From: Saccharum officinarum
Taxonomy: Eukaryota > Streptophyta > Magnoliopsida > Poales > Poaceae
DNA length: 64,000 nucleotides
NCBI GenBank assembly: GCA_020631735.1
Contig: CM036197.1
Coordinates: 47,105,880-47,169,879, forward strand
Direction of reading: 5' to 3'
Position numbers and translations under genes: made by a program. Shown in pieces: positions 1-11,090 of this stretch. The number at the start of each line of letters is the position of its first letter. The stretch's first letter is position 1. The notes under the pieces are model-generated. The model did not search any database, was not told where the DNA came from, and saw only the letters and a program-made list of their open reading frames with translations.

Positions 1-720
1 CATAAGTGACAAAGATCATCTTTTTCTATAGCCAAACAATGACAAAATTACTTGTTGTCCGAACAACACCCATAAATCAGGCACCTGAAATATAGGAGAG
101 GTGTAATAATAAAGGGACTCTATTTTACTAAAAACCAAAGCCGACGTTCTCTCTCTATCGGGATCGTCTTTTTTTCCCATGTGAACACGGATTAATCATT
201 TATTAAGATAAGAAAACTCAATCAATAACATTGTCAAGATAATTAGCCCTTGTAGCTCTGAATATATTGTTGTATTGCATGGTAAACAAAAGCTGCTTGT
301 CATCATCCTCTGCAAAAACAGGTGATCACGTCTAATTCTCCCTGCCCCCTCTGCACCGGACCCCTTTGGCCCTTTCTCAGATGGGGAGTGCTGGCGCCCA
401 AACGCCCGATCGAGACGATTCTGTGGACGCACTCCCCCAGGCTCCCGTTCCGCACCGCACGCCCCGTCCCAGCGCTCCCGTTCCCAACGCTCGAGCGCTC
501 ACTGGACATAGCACGCTACCAGCACCCGCGTCCCGCAGACCGTCATGTCCGCCCCACACCCGCGATGAGCATGGTGCATGCCCAGCGCCCCCCCCATGGC
601 CAGAGCACCCACGTCCGCCGGCCCCAGCACCTTCGCCCACTAGGCCCCGGCGAACCACACGCCCCCATCCATCCTAGCTCGCCCCTCCCCGGCCAAACAA
701 TATAGAAAGCTGGAATAAAA
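1..720. other. Unassigned upstream DNA with C-rich block
   Basis: No gene is recognisable. Positions about 340-700 are strongly C-rich on the + strand. Several overlapping open frames there, on both strands, are proline/arginine-rich or alanine/glycine-rich low-complexity translations rather than proteins. The block directly precedes the GCAACA/GAAACA array and may be part of the same non-autonomous interspersed element. I found no terminal inverted repeats. Confidence 0.4.
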
Positions 721-1192
721 CACATACAACAACATGGAAAATAACTACTGCAACATTAGGCTGAAGCAACTGAAACACCATGAGCATATTATTGCAACAA
801 CAAGGAACAACAACTGCAACATTAGGCTGAAGCAGCTGAAACACCATAAACATATTATTGCAGCAACACCGAACAAACTGCTGCAACAATAGGTTGAAGG
901 AGCTGAAATATTTTGGAACATATTATTGTAACATGAAATTGAAGCAACCGAAACATTTCGGAAGTATTATTGCAACATTTGTGCGAAGCATATGAAACAT
1001 CCCAGATCAGACCGATTGCAACATCGTCTGCAAACAAGTGAAACATTTTGAAACCGTGCTTGCAACAAACCTTTGAAACAAATGCAACATGGGCAAAAAC
1101 ATCCCCCAGATCTACTTGTGCAACATCCTTACGATTCAACTGCAACATACCTCTGAAGCGTCTGAAACAACTAAAAGATATGATTGCAACAT
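721..1192. repeat. GCAACA/GAAACA array, grass interspersed repeat
   Basis: The heptamers TGCAACA and TGAAACA (with GAAGCA variants) alternate every 15-25 bases over about 470 bp. Two segments repeat almost exactly: one beginning CTGCAACATTAGGCTGAAGC near 747 and again near 815. The pattern resembles a widespread grass repeat associated with non-autonomous elements, known to me only as a sequence type. The same heptamers recur on the opposite strand near the starts of three gypsy LTRs in this window. ORFs read through it are translations of the repeat. Confidence 0.6.
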
Positions 1193-1735
1193 AAATGGGG
1201 GAGAGAGAGCCTGCAGGGGGAGCGCCATGGGCTCTAGATGTGAGGGCGTCAGGAGCTCCCTATGGGGGAGGACGTCGGTGTTGGGGAGGGGCGCCGCCGG
1301 GGTGGGGAGGAGGGAGCCGGGGTGCCGGAAGGAACCGTCGCGGAGGACTTTGGGGTTGGGGAAGGAGTAGTTCGGGCGGGGGCAGCGCCGCGCGAGCAAC
1401 TCGGGAGGGGTGCGCCGACGAGCGGTCTAGTGCGGAGGCGGCACCAGCGAGCCGCTTATTGCTACCGCGAGCGGGGGCGTGAGGCTTAGGCGGGGGGCGC
1501 ACGGCTCGGGCGGGGTGGTGCCGCGAGCGGCTCAAGAGGGAGCGGCGGCGAGCGTCTCCGTATGGAGCGGGCAGCGCTTCTGTGGGGCAAGTGGACGAGG
1601 ATAATGCGAACGAGTGGAGGAGCGCGAGCCGATGAGGATAAGACGAGGGGAGCGAATGGAGGAGCGCGAGCCCCGTCCGTCCGGAAGAAGAAGCGGGTCG
1701 GACGCCTGCCATATAGCATTGCCGTTCTCAGATCT
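1193..1735. repeat. GC-rich tail of interspersed repeat
   Basis: A G-rich, CpG-rich block follows the array directly and ends near a CGGACGCC motif and an AGCATTGCCG motif at about 1698-1724. It is probably the other half of the same non-autonomous repeat. Open frames occur in several phases on both strands, as expected for GC-rich DNA with few stop codons. None resembles a protein family. Confidence 0.4.
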
Positions 1736-1959
1736 CAGAGTCACACACCTCACCACCTGGCGTCCTACCCACCTTGACAGCCGCATGTAGCCAAACCCTT
1801 CCACTCCACACCATTCGGTGACCTCTCCCCTTGGCGGCACAGGCGGACCAGGGCACAGCGCACCGACGATCGCACCGGAGGAGGCGAGGACTTCCGTCAG
1901 GTCTAGCCCTCTGACTCTTTCGTTCAATGCATCCATCCGAATTGGATGCTTTTCTTGCC

Positions 1960-1966
1960 TATATAC
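1960..1966 (+). promoter_or_regulatory. Candidate TATA box upstream of DUF247 gene
   Basis: TATATA stands in the context GCCTATATACAC, about 470 bp upstream of the DUF247 start codon. Pyrimidine-rich DNA, including long T runs near 2020-2040, follows. This would give a 5' UTR of roughly 440 bp, possibly with an intron. No transcript evidence is available, so this is a weak call. Confidence 0.3.
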
Positions 1967-2431
1967 ACACGTCCTGCATTATTTAATTTCATTTTCTATC
2001 TCCACAAAAAAAAATTCGTCTTTTTTTTTTCTTTTTTTTTAACTCGAACTGCATATCATTGTATTATCTATACGTTATTTTCTTCTTCTTCACGCCCTTT
2101 TAGAAGCCATGAGAGGCTTTTGTTCAAGATTGAGTGTAGTCCAGCACGCATGTCAAATTTCTTGCAACAATCGATGGAGAATAATAGGCAAATATTCTTT
2201 TTATCCTGTATGAGCTTATGCTTGCTATGGCCTTATTTAATCTGAGTGTAGTCCCAGTGCTTGTTGAAGCACCAGAATTTTAATCGATGGATTTCATTAA
2301 TGCAGCTATGACCACAACATATTCACACCACAGATGATGCATCTATGATCAATGAGTATTCATTATCATCGACACATAAATAAGGCCATCATCCATTATT
2401 GTAAGTAGGTCGATATATTCAACTGAATCGA

Positions 2432-4072
2432 ATGGATTCGCTGGTCAATTCTATAAAAAGGGAAATAAACAAGTATGCGTCACAAGAAGAGGTTATTCAT
2501 AGGGAGCCTTGCACAATCCATAAGGTTCCGCAACACATCCGTGAGGTTGACAGGAGTTCATATGAACCAATTGTCCTTTCAGTTGGTCCATATCACCAAG
2601 GAGCACCGGCCCTGCTGCACATGGAGAAAGAAAAGTGGAAATGTTTGGATTTCCTACTGAAATTGGATTGTAAAAAAACTTTACATGATTACCTCAAATT
2701 AGCTGCTGGATTAGAGAAACGAGCTAGAGATTGTTATTCAGACGATGTTAAGATGGAAAGGAAACAGTTTCTTCGGATGCTTTTACTCGATGTCTGTTTT
2801 ATACTAGTTAAAATTGATGGATCCGTTGGCTATGCAATGCCTGGTGTAAATCGTCATGAATGGACTGCCGTTCAAGATGGAAGTGGTGCTACTAAAGTTA
2901 AAGAAACAGGAGCATCATCGAAACCTGTTGAAGAAGCAGGCAGCAGGAACATAACTGCCAAATTCGCGCACCAACATGACAGCTCTGTGATAGAAATAGA
3001 GTTATGCAACAATGGTGCCAGTTGTACACCAGTGGGAAGAAACGAAACAGAGAATGACAAAACGGTTCCATGTAATTTTAATAATGTGGGAGATTGGTAC
3101 AGCATTTTGGCCTGGCATGATCTTTTTTTGTTAGAGAACCAGATACCATTTTTTGTTGTAGACAGAATATACAGATTTGTAATGGATGATAATATGATGG
3201 GCACATCACCTGCAGAGAAACTTTCTGAATGTGTGGAGGATATCTTAAGGCAGTTTCCAACAGCCATTGAAGAGGCCAACAGACCCAAGCAGTTTCATCA
3301 TTTCCTGCATTTATGTCATATATACCTCAGACCTAGTCAGAAAACTGAGGAAATTCAAGCAAGTCAGATAAAGCCTGGGTATTTGTACCGTCTTCTACAT
3401 TTTGGTCATAACTATACAGGTATTGCTCACAGACCAGAGGCAACTCACCAGTTTAAAATTCAAATGCAGCAAAAGGATTGTTTCCAAGCTGGCCAGCTGC
3501 CAAGTCGCTGGCGTCAAGCAGTACAATACCATGATGCCGGTATTGGACTCGTTAAAAGGGAGTACAATAAACATGAGAAGCATTCTCTCTTGGATATAAA
3601 ATTCAGCAATGGAATAGTAGAAGTTCCTTGTTTTCTTATCGATGAAAATACAGAATCTTTATTCAAGAACTTAATTGCATTTGAACAAGTAGATCCTCGA
3701 TTTGGCAATGACATCACTGCCTACATTGTTTTTATGTCCCAATTGGTCAGCACACCAGAAGATGCTGTATTACTTGCTCAAAAAAGGATCATTGTTCATA
3801 TGTTAGATAGTGATGATGATATTCCGTCTCTGTTCACTAGGCTGACAAAACAAGTTTCATTTGGTTCTGATGATTATTACTACCTAAAATCTCTGTGCTG
3901 GGCATTGGAGGCTCATTACCAAAGTCGTCTCAACAGATGGCTTGCATGGCTGTGGAGAAATCACTTCAGCAATCCATGGTTGGCATTAGCTGTCCTAGCT
4001 GCCGTTATCATGCTAGTGTGCGCGGTTGTTCAAACAATTTTTACTATCCTTGCTTATATCAAGCCCCCATAA
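2432..4072 (+). CDS. DUF247 family membrane protein
   Basis: This intronless 546-residue ORF looks like a complete plant DUF247 (PF03140) protein. Visible family features are the N-terminal block with REVDRSSYEPIVLSVGPYH at about residues 37-55, then KWKCLDFLL, then the central LLENQIPFFVVDRIY block near residues 234-248. There is a single C-terminal transmembrane segment (LALAVLAAVIMLVCAVVQTIF, about residues 517-537) followed by a very short tail. An in-frame TAA at 2402 supports the ATG at 2432 as the start. A lysine/glutamate-rich low-similarity insert lies near residues 150-215. DUF247 proteins are plant-specific with unknown biochemistry. In grasses some members are the genetically mapped S and Z self-incompatibility determinants, but this copy cannot be assigned to those loci from sequence alone. 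Length, intact frame and membrane anchor suggest a functional gene. Confidence 0.9.
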   Translation: MDSLVNSIKREINKYASQEEVIHREPCTIHKVPQHIREVDRSSYEPIVLSVGPYHQGAPALLHMEKEKWKCLDFLLKLDCKKTLHDYLKLAAGLEKRARDCYSDDVKMERKQFLRMLLLDVCFILVKIDGSVGYAMPGVNRHEWTAVQDGSGATKVKETGASSKPVEEAGSRNITAKFAHQHDSSVIEIELCNNGASCTPVGRNETENDKTVPCNFNNVGDWYSILAWHDLFLLENQIPFFVVDRIYRFVMDDNMMGTSPAEKLSECVEDILRQFPTAIEEANRPKQFHHFLHLCHIYLRPSQKTEEIQASQIKPGYLYRLLHFGHNYTGIAHRPEATHQFKIQMQQKDCFQAGQLPSRWRQAVQYHDAGIGLVKREYNKHEKHSLLDIKFSNGIVEVPCFLIDENTESLFKNLIAFEQVDPRFGNDITAYIVFMSQLVSTPEDAVLLAQKRIIVHMLDSDDDIPSLFTRLTKQVSFGSDDYYYLKSLCWALEAHYQSRLNRWLAWLWRNHFSNPWLALAVLAAVIMLVCAVVQTIFTILAYIKPP

Positions 4073-4519
4073 TAGTATTAAGAGTTCCTTCCTATGATCT
4101 CAGTTTTTCTTCCATTTCTATTACCACATTCATGTTTTTTGTGCTTGGATTATACCATTTTAACAATTTATGTTATGCATATTATTGATATGCTTGTTTA
4201 TAGATTAATTTTGCTGAAAGCTATTCTACAATCTTCACATTGGCAAATGTTTCTGCAATGCTTCCTTCCTCATCCTTTTTGGATCTCCTAGCAGAATAAC
4301 AAAAAAGAAAAAGTTTTTTTTTAAAAAAGAAACTACCATGGCAAAAGCTCTGGCTGGATTAAACTAATAGACAATGAGAATAAAAAACTAGATTACATTA
4401 TTGGCTTCATTATTTTTTCTCGAATGCTCAAAATATTTGCGCATCATTAGATTCATTAGATGATATAAAGTTTGTTCTCATCCGACTTTGTTTGGAAAAG
4501 TTATGAACTTTATTGTGCT
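4073..4519. other. 3' flank of DUF247 gene
   Basis: AT-rich DNA with several AATAA-like hexamer variants that could serve as polyadenylation signals. Short ORFs here are extensions of other frames and have no family resemblance. Nothing else is recognised. Confidence 0.4.
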
Positions 4520-4811
4520 GCAGCATGGTTATCACCGCCGGGTCATACAACAAGCTGGCAATGATAACTGTTTCACAGCCGGTTCATACGGCGAGCGGAC
4601 AGTGATGAGATGTCCATCATCACTGCCGATTGGTCATGCGAACCGGTTGTGATGATGGACCATCACCGCCGGTTGGTAATGTGAACCGGCTGTGATAATT
4701 ATCACCGCCAATGTTAATACGAACCGACTGCAGTAAGGTGATAGTTATCACAGCCGTTTAAAAAAGACGGCTGTGATAATGTCATCTGGGATGACTTGTT
4801 CTGTAGTAGTG
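4520..4811 (-). mobile_element. Truncated CACTA element terminus
   Basis: The right edge ends in TTCTGTAGTAGTG, the reverse complement of a CACTACTACAGAA terminal repeat typical of CACTA transposons. Inside are repeated subterminal units in both orientations (ATCACCGCCGGTT, GAACCGGCTGTGAT). A small hairpin (CAGCCGTTTAAAAAAGACGGCTG) lies near 4751-4775. No matching CACTA end is seen to the left, so this is a one-ended fragment or a degraded non-autonomous copy. No coding potential. Confidence 0.65.
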
Positions 4812-5660
4812 AATGCAATTTCTCAAAGCAAATGCACTAGAACCACTCCAATCTCTCCAAAGATGCAATCACTAGTAAACAGATGAGAGTGGAGGGTTAG
4901 CTTGAACTCTAATATATGTGGATATCAGCTAGGGGGTCCAAGAGTTCTAACAAACCAGTAATGCTCTCTATTTGTACCTCAACACACCAAACTAGTCATT
5001 ACAAACTCACTAAGCTGAGAACGTGAGCACCAAAGAGCTCCGGTGCCACATCGGAACTCACCACCGGAGCTTCCTCAATGGTCACATGCCACTATCTGTA
5101 GTGATGTGAAAAACTAGCTGTTAACTCTGATGATTTCTTTGGTGCACCACTGAAGAGCTTCGGTGCATGTAAGTGCTCAGCTCTATAGAAGTCACTCTCT
5201 GTACACAAAAACAACCCCTCACTAGAGTCACTCTCTGTACACAAAACAACCCCTCACTAGAGTCACTCTCTGTACACCTCCCCAATGCCGCACCGAAGAG
5301 CTCTAGTGAATGTAATTTCTCCAAGTTCACACAAAACATTCCTCTCTGTACTCACTCTTTGGTGCACCTCTCCAGTGCCACACTGAAGAGCTCCGGTTAG
5401 AGGATTTGAACTTTGTTGTCTCTTGATAAGCATTGTTGCAAAGCTCTGGTGCCACCACTCCAGTGCACACCAGAAGATAAGGTTTGAAAAATAGCCTGGG
5501 TGGATCAATGTAATGAAGCTCCGGTGCACACCAGAGAGCTTCGATGGGTGCAAGAACACTATACCGAGCTTCTTTTCTCAAACCTTTCAAACCACTAACT
5601 CCAACAGGTCTCCCACAGGATGACCAACACATTTAGCTCTAAGTTAGCATTTTGCATACA
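4812..5660. repeat. Repeat-rich segment, possible old Copia LTR
   Basis: Short units such as GAGCTCCGGTGC, CACCGGAGC and CACCAGAGAGCTTC recur in both orientations across about 5030-5560. This resembles the TCCGGT-rich U3 region of the SIRE-type Copia LTRs further right. LTR ends and TSDs are not visible, so the assignment is tentative. Short ORFs here are repeat translations. Confidence 0.35.
5192..5277. repeat. Tandem repeat, about 36 bp x 2.4
   Basis: A unit beginning TCACTCTCTGTACAC and ending CCCCTCACTAGAG occurs at 5192-5227 and 5228-5262. A third partial copy starts at 5263. The copies differ by one A in an A run. Confidence 0.85.
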
Positions 5661-6102
5661 TTTTCAATGGTTCTTCACTCGCACTCACCTTGCCACTTGA
5701 TCCTAATGAATGCTAGTCCTGATCAATCTCTATCAGGTTTGGTTTGGGTCAAAAATGTCTAGATCAAAATCTTTGGCCTGAGTTTGACCTAATGCACTGG
5801 TGTGTCGTGTCAAGAATATTTCTCGAATTTGTGCACTTTGGGTCAGGGTTTTTGGGTTCGATCAGGTCAGGGGCCGAAAATCAAGGCCAGAACCCGACCT
5901 GACGCACTGGCAGGGTCAAGTTTCTTTGGTCTAGTCGGGTGGCCCATGAACAGGTCTAATTTATGTGCAACGCTAGATTACTTCGGTTGACACTAAATAA
6001 CCGTATTTGCAACTTGATTTACCCCTCTTAATAGTATGCTATCTATTCTATCAATAGGGCCATTTCCACTTCTCTAATTACCTCTTGGTCAATGAAAGAT
6101 AA
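5661..6102. other. No recognisable gene or element
   Basis: Mixed-composition DNA. A phrase of the form GACCTGACGCACTGG recurs in diverged form (near 5788 and 5898), hinting at an old repeat. No ORF with family resemblance is seen. Confidence 0.35.
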
Positions 6103-6118
6103 ACCTTTGCCTTCACTT

Positions 6119-6740
6119 TTTTTATGAAACTGGAGGAGCTCGTGCCACTACAAATAAAATAAATTACAAAAAAGGAGGGTCACAGAATTATAGTCAGCAA
6201 TTAAGAAACGAAAAAGGAGTAAAAGAAGATAAAAGATAAATGTAAATTACAACATATTCTGGATCCATAAGCCAATGATGTATGTAATCTTTACTTTGTC
6301 ATTTGATTTATTTTGTAAAAGTCTCCTTGATAGTGTTGACTGATGGCTAAATGCTGCTGAAGATGAGATCATTTCTTGATGTCCGGATTGCCCACTCATT
6401 AAGATTGCCACCAACATGGAAAATTGGGGATGTGATTGAACTTTGATTTGTAGCAGAGCTTCTGGAAAGATTAAATCTGTCTGGAAGTCAATATTCAACA
6501 GGCTCCAACGACATTCTTTAGCAAACGGGCAAGAAAAAAACAGGTGCTGCATCATTTCCTCTAATTGAGACTGGTATAACACACAATTATATAATTCCAG
6601 CTGCATATTTTTCCTTCTTAGAATATTTCTAATGCTTAGTCTATCTTTCATGAGTAGCCAAAAGAAGACTTTATGCTTTGCACCCCACAACCATTTGAAA
6701 CTTTCGTGTACTTGTCTGTGCCCAACTAAAAAAGTATAGG
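6119..6740 (-). mobile_element. 5'-truncated LINE (non-LTR retrotransposon)
   Basis: A 16-bp direct repeat, ACCTTTGCCTTCACTT, flanks the element at 6103-6118 and 6741-6756. The left edge is a T run, i.e. the poly(A) tail of a minus-strand insertion. The element contains the C-terminal zf-RVT portion of a LINE ORF2. Length about 620 bp, against several kb for a full LINE, marks 5' truncation. The exact duplication suggests a fairly recent insertion. Confidence 0.85.
6247..6690 (-). pseudogene. LINE ORF2 C-terminal zf-RVT fragment
   Basis: The 147-residue minus-strand reading contains WGAKHKVFFWLLMKDRLSIR followed by a cysteine-bearing stretch and HLFFSCPFAKECRW. This matches the zf-RVT zinc-binding module (PF13966) found after the reverse transcriptase in plant LINEs. 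The coding match extends upstream as FKWLWGAKHK, to about 6705. Endonuclease and RT domains are absent, so it is a dead fragment. One of the usual paired cysteines near NCVLYQSQLEE appears replaced. Confidence 0.75.
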
Positions 6741-6756
6741 ACCTTTGCCTTCACTT

Positions 6757-7453
6757 GTCTTTCACTTCTTTGCTTCACATCTTTATTTTCGCCTTGTTGA
6801 GCTTTTGCATCACATGGTCACGCCATCTCCACCTCATTTACCTAAAGTCTTGAATGTGGACTACAGTTATCTTTCATCTCACATGAAACCATTAGTCTAT
6901 GTTATCAGTAATTACCAAAAACTTAAACGAGACTTTCATCTTGTCTGACGTAATGGAGCCGGGATTAGACCTGTTTAACAAACCCACCCCCACCGACCCA
7001 ACGCTGCACAAGAGAGAGAGAGAAGATATGATGTCGTAGAAATTTGCATCTCTATTGGATTTCGGCAATAATTGGCAGTCCCTCGTGATCGAAGCTGGTA
7101 TTATTCTATTACTTTTTTTTAGATAAACAGGGCATTTACAAATTACAACCGAACAACAACAACAACGAAGACTAAAGCTACTTTACCAACAACGACCATC
7201 TCGCACCATGAGCAACACCTAACGAAGACACACACAAAAAAAAACACACACACAAAAAGAAAAACATCACCTAATAACGAAGTGTGGAAGAGGCAAAGAA
7301 ACCTTTGCCACTAGTCCCAGTCCCAGAGCCATCGCAGCAGTTGAGTCCTAATTTAGGCACATCTCACTTACGTCGTCAGTTTGTTTACACAAAAAAGTGG
7401 AATTAAGACAGCGGCGATATTTGCAAGCTGATCAGAGCCAGAACACTATATGT
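6757..7453. other. No gene; A-rich and CA-rich simple sequence
   Basis: Contains a short AG run near 7012-7025, CAA repeats near 7152-7170 and an ACAC/poly-A mixture at 7228-7265. The stretch from the T run near 7112 to about 7260 has the look of a second minus-strand LINE 3' end, but no domain or target duplication confirms it. Confidence 0.35.
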
Positions 7454-10446
7454 TAGGTCCTGTTTGGTGTCACACCTAGTTTTAAGAACAAAACCAGATA
7501 TACACTATATGTGAAATAAAGGAGTCAAATCTCACATATAGCCACAGATAAGTGTAATATCAAGAGACAAATGCTTAATATACATAACTCAATAGTATAA
7601 AATATACCTTAGAGAGCAATACAGCGAAAAGACAACTCCAAACACTGGGTGTAGGCTTCACTCCAGGAACAAACTGACTGGTTGATCACAAGTCTAAACT
7701 TCTCCTGAGGTGTGAGGGAAAATAACAAGAGTGAGTCAATGTCGAACTCCGCAAGTATAGCAACAAGGTAGTATAGATCCCATAAACTCATGATCAATGT
7801 AACATAATCAATATAAAGCATAATCGATAAGTAAATAAGCATCTTAACAAAACAAGAATCATCATCTTTAATGTAGATGTCTCCAAGGCCGCTCGTGTCC
7901 TTGAGTAAGGCTAGTATACCAGTTTAATAAACTCTGCACAGAGGTGTACACTTTCACTGTGAGTCGTGATTACCCATATGCCTAGGGTGGTCAATCCCCA
8001 AAACACTCCCAAGGTGAGCAGGCAGGGTTCACTATGAAGCCTTTCAAATGTTCGTTTAATAAGTTAGGGCCGCTAGGTTTCATCAGTCAGTCTATGTGAT
8101 ACAACCAGTCTCAGGGATCCACAGTCTGCTTTTCCCCATTTGCGCCACAAGGATAACCTCTAACAAGCTAGAAAAGGTCCTCATACTGAGCTAAAGCCAG
8201 AGCCATATAGCCCTCACAGTTGTACTGTAAATCCCAGAGGTTCACGTACATACAAGATCTTATGTTACTAAAAAATCATTTCTCAACCATCATAGCTCTT
8301 ACATTAATTAAGTCACAAGATCATGGTCACAGAAAAAGAATGCCCTAACTATACTTGCCTTAAATCAAGATCCTTTCTCTGATCTAAATCTTCAATTAAT
8401 AGCTTCTTGATCACCACGTAAATCTCACCGACTGGACATGATTATAAAGCACCACACAAGCGTCCATACAATCATACACGAAGCAAACAATAGATCTAAA
8501 TTAGAACAATACACCAAACATATGAAATAACAAGTGAAAAAGTTTTAAAGAGATTCTACACGTTGCTACGAACACACAGACGCGAAATAGCACGCTAATC
8601 GAAGCTATGGTTGAAAAGATACATCTACCGAAAGATTTTATTGTATAAAACAGAAAATTATAGGTCTCATTTGTTTAAAATATATAAAATCATATATATA
8701 AGATAAAATACTTTTTTATAGATATTCAAAAGTGACTTAGGCTAAATTACATTTAAATTTAGAAAACTAAAGGAGAAATCAATAATATTTTATTTATAAA
8801 TTTAGTTGCACAGTTATTAATCAAGTTAGATCTAAACTATGAAATTTTAGAGATTTTGATAAAGAAAACATTAATACTAATACGTAGTTCATGTTGTTAT
8901 AAATCCATTGCAATTTGAACGAACTAATTCGGAATTAAAACAAATAAGTTATGAATTAAACGAGATTTTCTTTAGTAAAATAATAGATTAAATCTAACAT
9001 CGAATCTTAAAGGTGAAAAACCTAACCAACAGTAGCACTAACATGTAGATTATAAAAGTACAAATCTTACGCAATTTGAACGGGTCAAAACAGAGTTAAA
9101 ACGTAGAAGATATGACCTAAACAAGATAGTGACAGTTTTATAAATACCTAGAATTTTGATTTCAAAAATAAATCAAAATCTGGTTTTTAATGTGATCTAG
9201 ATGGTGGAATTCAAGTAAATACCTCTTCTTCTGCTGGGAGTAGAACGTATGCTCACGAGCAACCATGGTGCAAGTTTCGGCTTGTGCTAGACAGCCAGGT
9301 GGCTTCGTGACAGCGCCAAGAGGAGGAGAAAATATAATTTACTACACGAGATTTATCAAACTAGGGGCTCCTCTTACGGTAGTTTTGGTGTGCTTTGTCC
9401 ATGGGGTAGGTACATATTTATTGGGAGAAAATTCTTGGCCTTCACATCAACTACCAATATGGTACTAATTGATGCTGCACCCTCGTCTTTACTAATAGGC
9501 TTAATTAATTATTAAAGCCCATTAGTAAATAAATGTATTGGCCTTTGAGATTTATTAAGATTATTGCACATGGGCTTTGAGCGTTGGAAAAAATTAGAAA
9601 TTTATTATTTTCGGAATTAATAAAATAATTCTAGAAAAGTCTAGAATTATTATTTAAGCCGCGAAAAATACTCCGAAAGCTCCGAAAATTCGGAGAAATT
9701 TTCCAGGGACATTAGAGAACATGAAGAACCTAAATAAAGTATTTGGAGCTCATGATAAGATATTTTAGAGCATCTAAAAATTAGATTATGCTCACAAATA
9801 AGTAGAAACAAGCTATAGATAAGTCGAAAAAATTCCCGAGAAGTTTGTAGAGGTTGATTGACAGATGAGAAATAAGGAATTTGATCGTAGAAAAATGATA
9901 TATATATATCGGGAAAGGAAAATCGACCTAAACGCATTTTGAAAGAACAACTTGAATTCATTTTGATCTTTGGTCAAAACCAAGCAATACAAAAACACAA
10001 ATGCATCAGCATGAATGCATCAACAAGTTGCTAAACCTTATGATAAATTTCAATTTAGTGAAAAATATTATTTTTCTATGTTTTTATGAGCACAAAAATT
10101 CAAAATTAACTCATTTTAGCTCTATTTCCAAAGAAGCAAATTTTAGGGTGTTACATTTAGATCCTTGTATTATATTTATAATTATTATTGGTCATATGAG
10201 AAAGATATTTATGTGTTGCATTTCTACCATAGGGGAGCGAATTGAAGATCGTGTTATAAATTGTAAAGTAGAAACATAGTATGGTGATCTATAGAATCAA
10301 TTTGCATCTCCCACCTTATGAATTTGAGATAGACTTATTTGTGAACTTTGAAAAGTTGTGAGATATCAAATTCCAAGTCAAATAGCCTAATCTATTAAAT
10401 AGATTTTAGTTACCTCTAAAATGAAGGGATCCAAACGGCCCCTCAG
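7454..10446. mobile_element. MITE (GGTCC-TGTTTGG termini) split by solo LTR
   Basis: The left remnant reads AGGTCCTGTTTGG at 7455-7467. The right part, about 10156-10440, ends in GGATCCAAACGGCCCC, whose reverse complement GGGGCCGTTTGGATCC mirrors the left end. Removing the intervening LTR leaves an element of about 300 bp with these terminal inverted repeats, a common grass MITE layout. The superfamily (PIF/Harbinger or hAT) cannot be settled, as no convincing target duplication is visible. Confidence 0.55.
7468..10155 (-). repeat. Solo LTR, Ty3/gypsy-like, 2688 bp
   Basis: The ends read TGTCACACC (left) and GGTGTTACA (right). On the minus strand this is an LTR starting TGTAACACC and ending TGTGACA. 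Flanks are TTTGG (7463-7467) and TTTAG (10156-10160), a 5-bp target duplication with one transition. There is no gag, pol, primer-binding site or second LTR, so this is a solo LTR. ORFs inside (for example near 7609-7842 and 9650-9961 on the minus strand) resemble nothing. Confidence 0.75.
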
Positions 10447-10676
10447 TAGAATCAAATAATGAACGTTGAAGCTAAGCAAGCAAAATTTTCATTCTGGGCC
10501 AAATTAAGGATCAGTTACGACGTGCAGTACTATTTTTATTCATTGATGCCACTGAATTACATCGTGCTGGTAGAACGGTACTGAGGTCATCACTATTTTG
10601 TTGTCAAGTAGAGCCCCTAGTAGCACCAAAACATGTGACATGTTCTGTGTACAGTCTACTAAAGCCGTAGCACACC
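10447..10676. other. 3' flank of the small peptide gene
   Basis: Intergenic DNA between the MITE and the end of the minus-strand peptide gene. It would contain that gene's 3' UTR. No other feature is seen. Confidence 0.4.
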
Positions 10677-11040
10677 CTAACACCTGGAAGCGCAGGGTGG
10701 CATTTTGGGCGGGCGGAAAAGAGTATTCGGTTGCGTCAGCAAAATCTTCTCTTCTTTGTCGGCTGTTGATCCATCTTCACGTCCTGAGAAAAGCCAACAC
10801 CTCTTGTTTTAAGGTGCAAGAGAATTTACCAGTAGCCGAAAGAAAAAGGTGTACATGCCAAAGAACAGAGGGTCTCCAACCTTGGATGGTGGCAGTATCA
10901 ATCTGAGATGTCGAAGAACTGCCGCTCCTTTCGACAAGCGAAGCTTCATCGCCTGCTCTAGAGGCTAATAGAACCCTACGCGAAGAACCATGTGCTACGA
11001 GCATGACGATGACAAAGGCGACCGCCATAGCACGAGCCAT
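10677..11040 (-). CDS. Small signal-peptide protein (candidate secreted peptide)
   Basis: Not a family I recognise. The ATG at 11040 opens with MARAMAVAFVIVMLVAHGSS, a clear hydrophobic signal peptide, followed by a basic RRVLLASR stretch. Unspliced, the frame gives 87 residues and stops at 10777. A better model is two exons, 11040-10881 and 10783-10677, removing a 97-nt GT-AG intron (donor CCAAG|GTTGG, acceptor TTTTCTCAG|GAC). That gives 88 residues with an acidic/polar middle and a proline-rich, two-cysteine end, FRPPKMPPCASRC. The signal peptide, short length and basic post-cleavage segment suggest a secreted precursor peptide. A canonical TATA box lies about 55 bp upstream, supporting a real gene. 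The exon structure is inference. The CACTA element inserted about 800 bp upstream may affect its regulation. Confidence 0.6.
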
Positions 11041-11090
11041 TTTTTTAATCAACTGGATCCGAGATGTCTTCTTGCGCCACCTTCTGATGT

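Noticed and set aside
1260..1719. 150-residue minus-strand ORF in G-rich DNA
   Set aside because: Low-complexity alanine/proline/arginine translation overlapping other open frames; part of an interspersed repeat.
5090..5106. CACTATCTGTAGTG as a complete miniature CACTA
   Set aside because: A 14-bp near-palindrome alone, without subterminal repeats or target duplication, is not enough.
7105..7265. Second LINE 3' end
   Set aside because: Poly-T and A-rich text are suggestive, but there is no coding domain and no target duplication.
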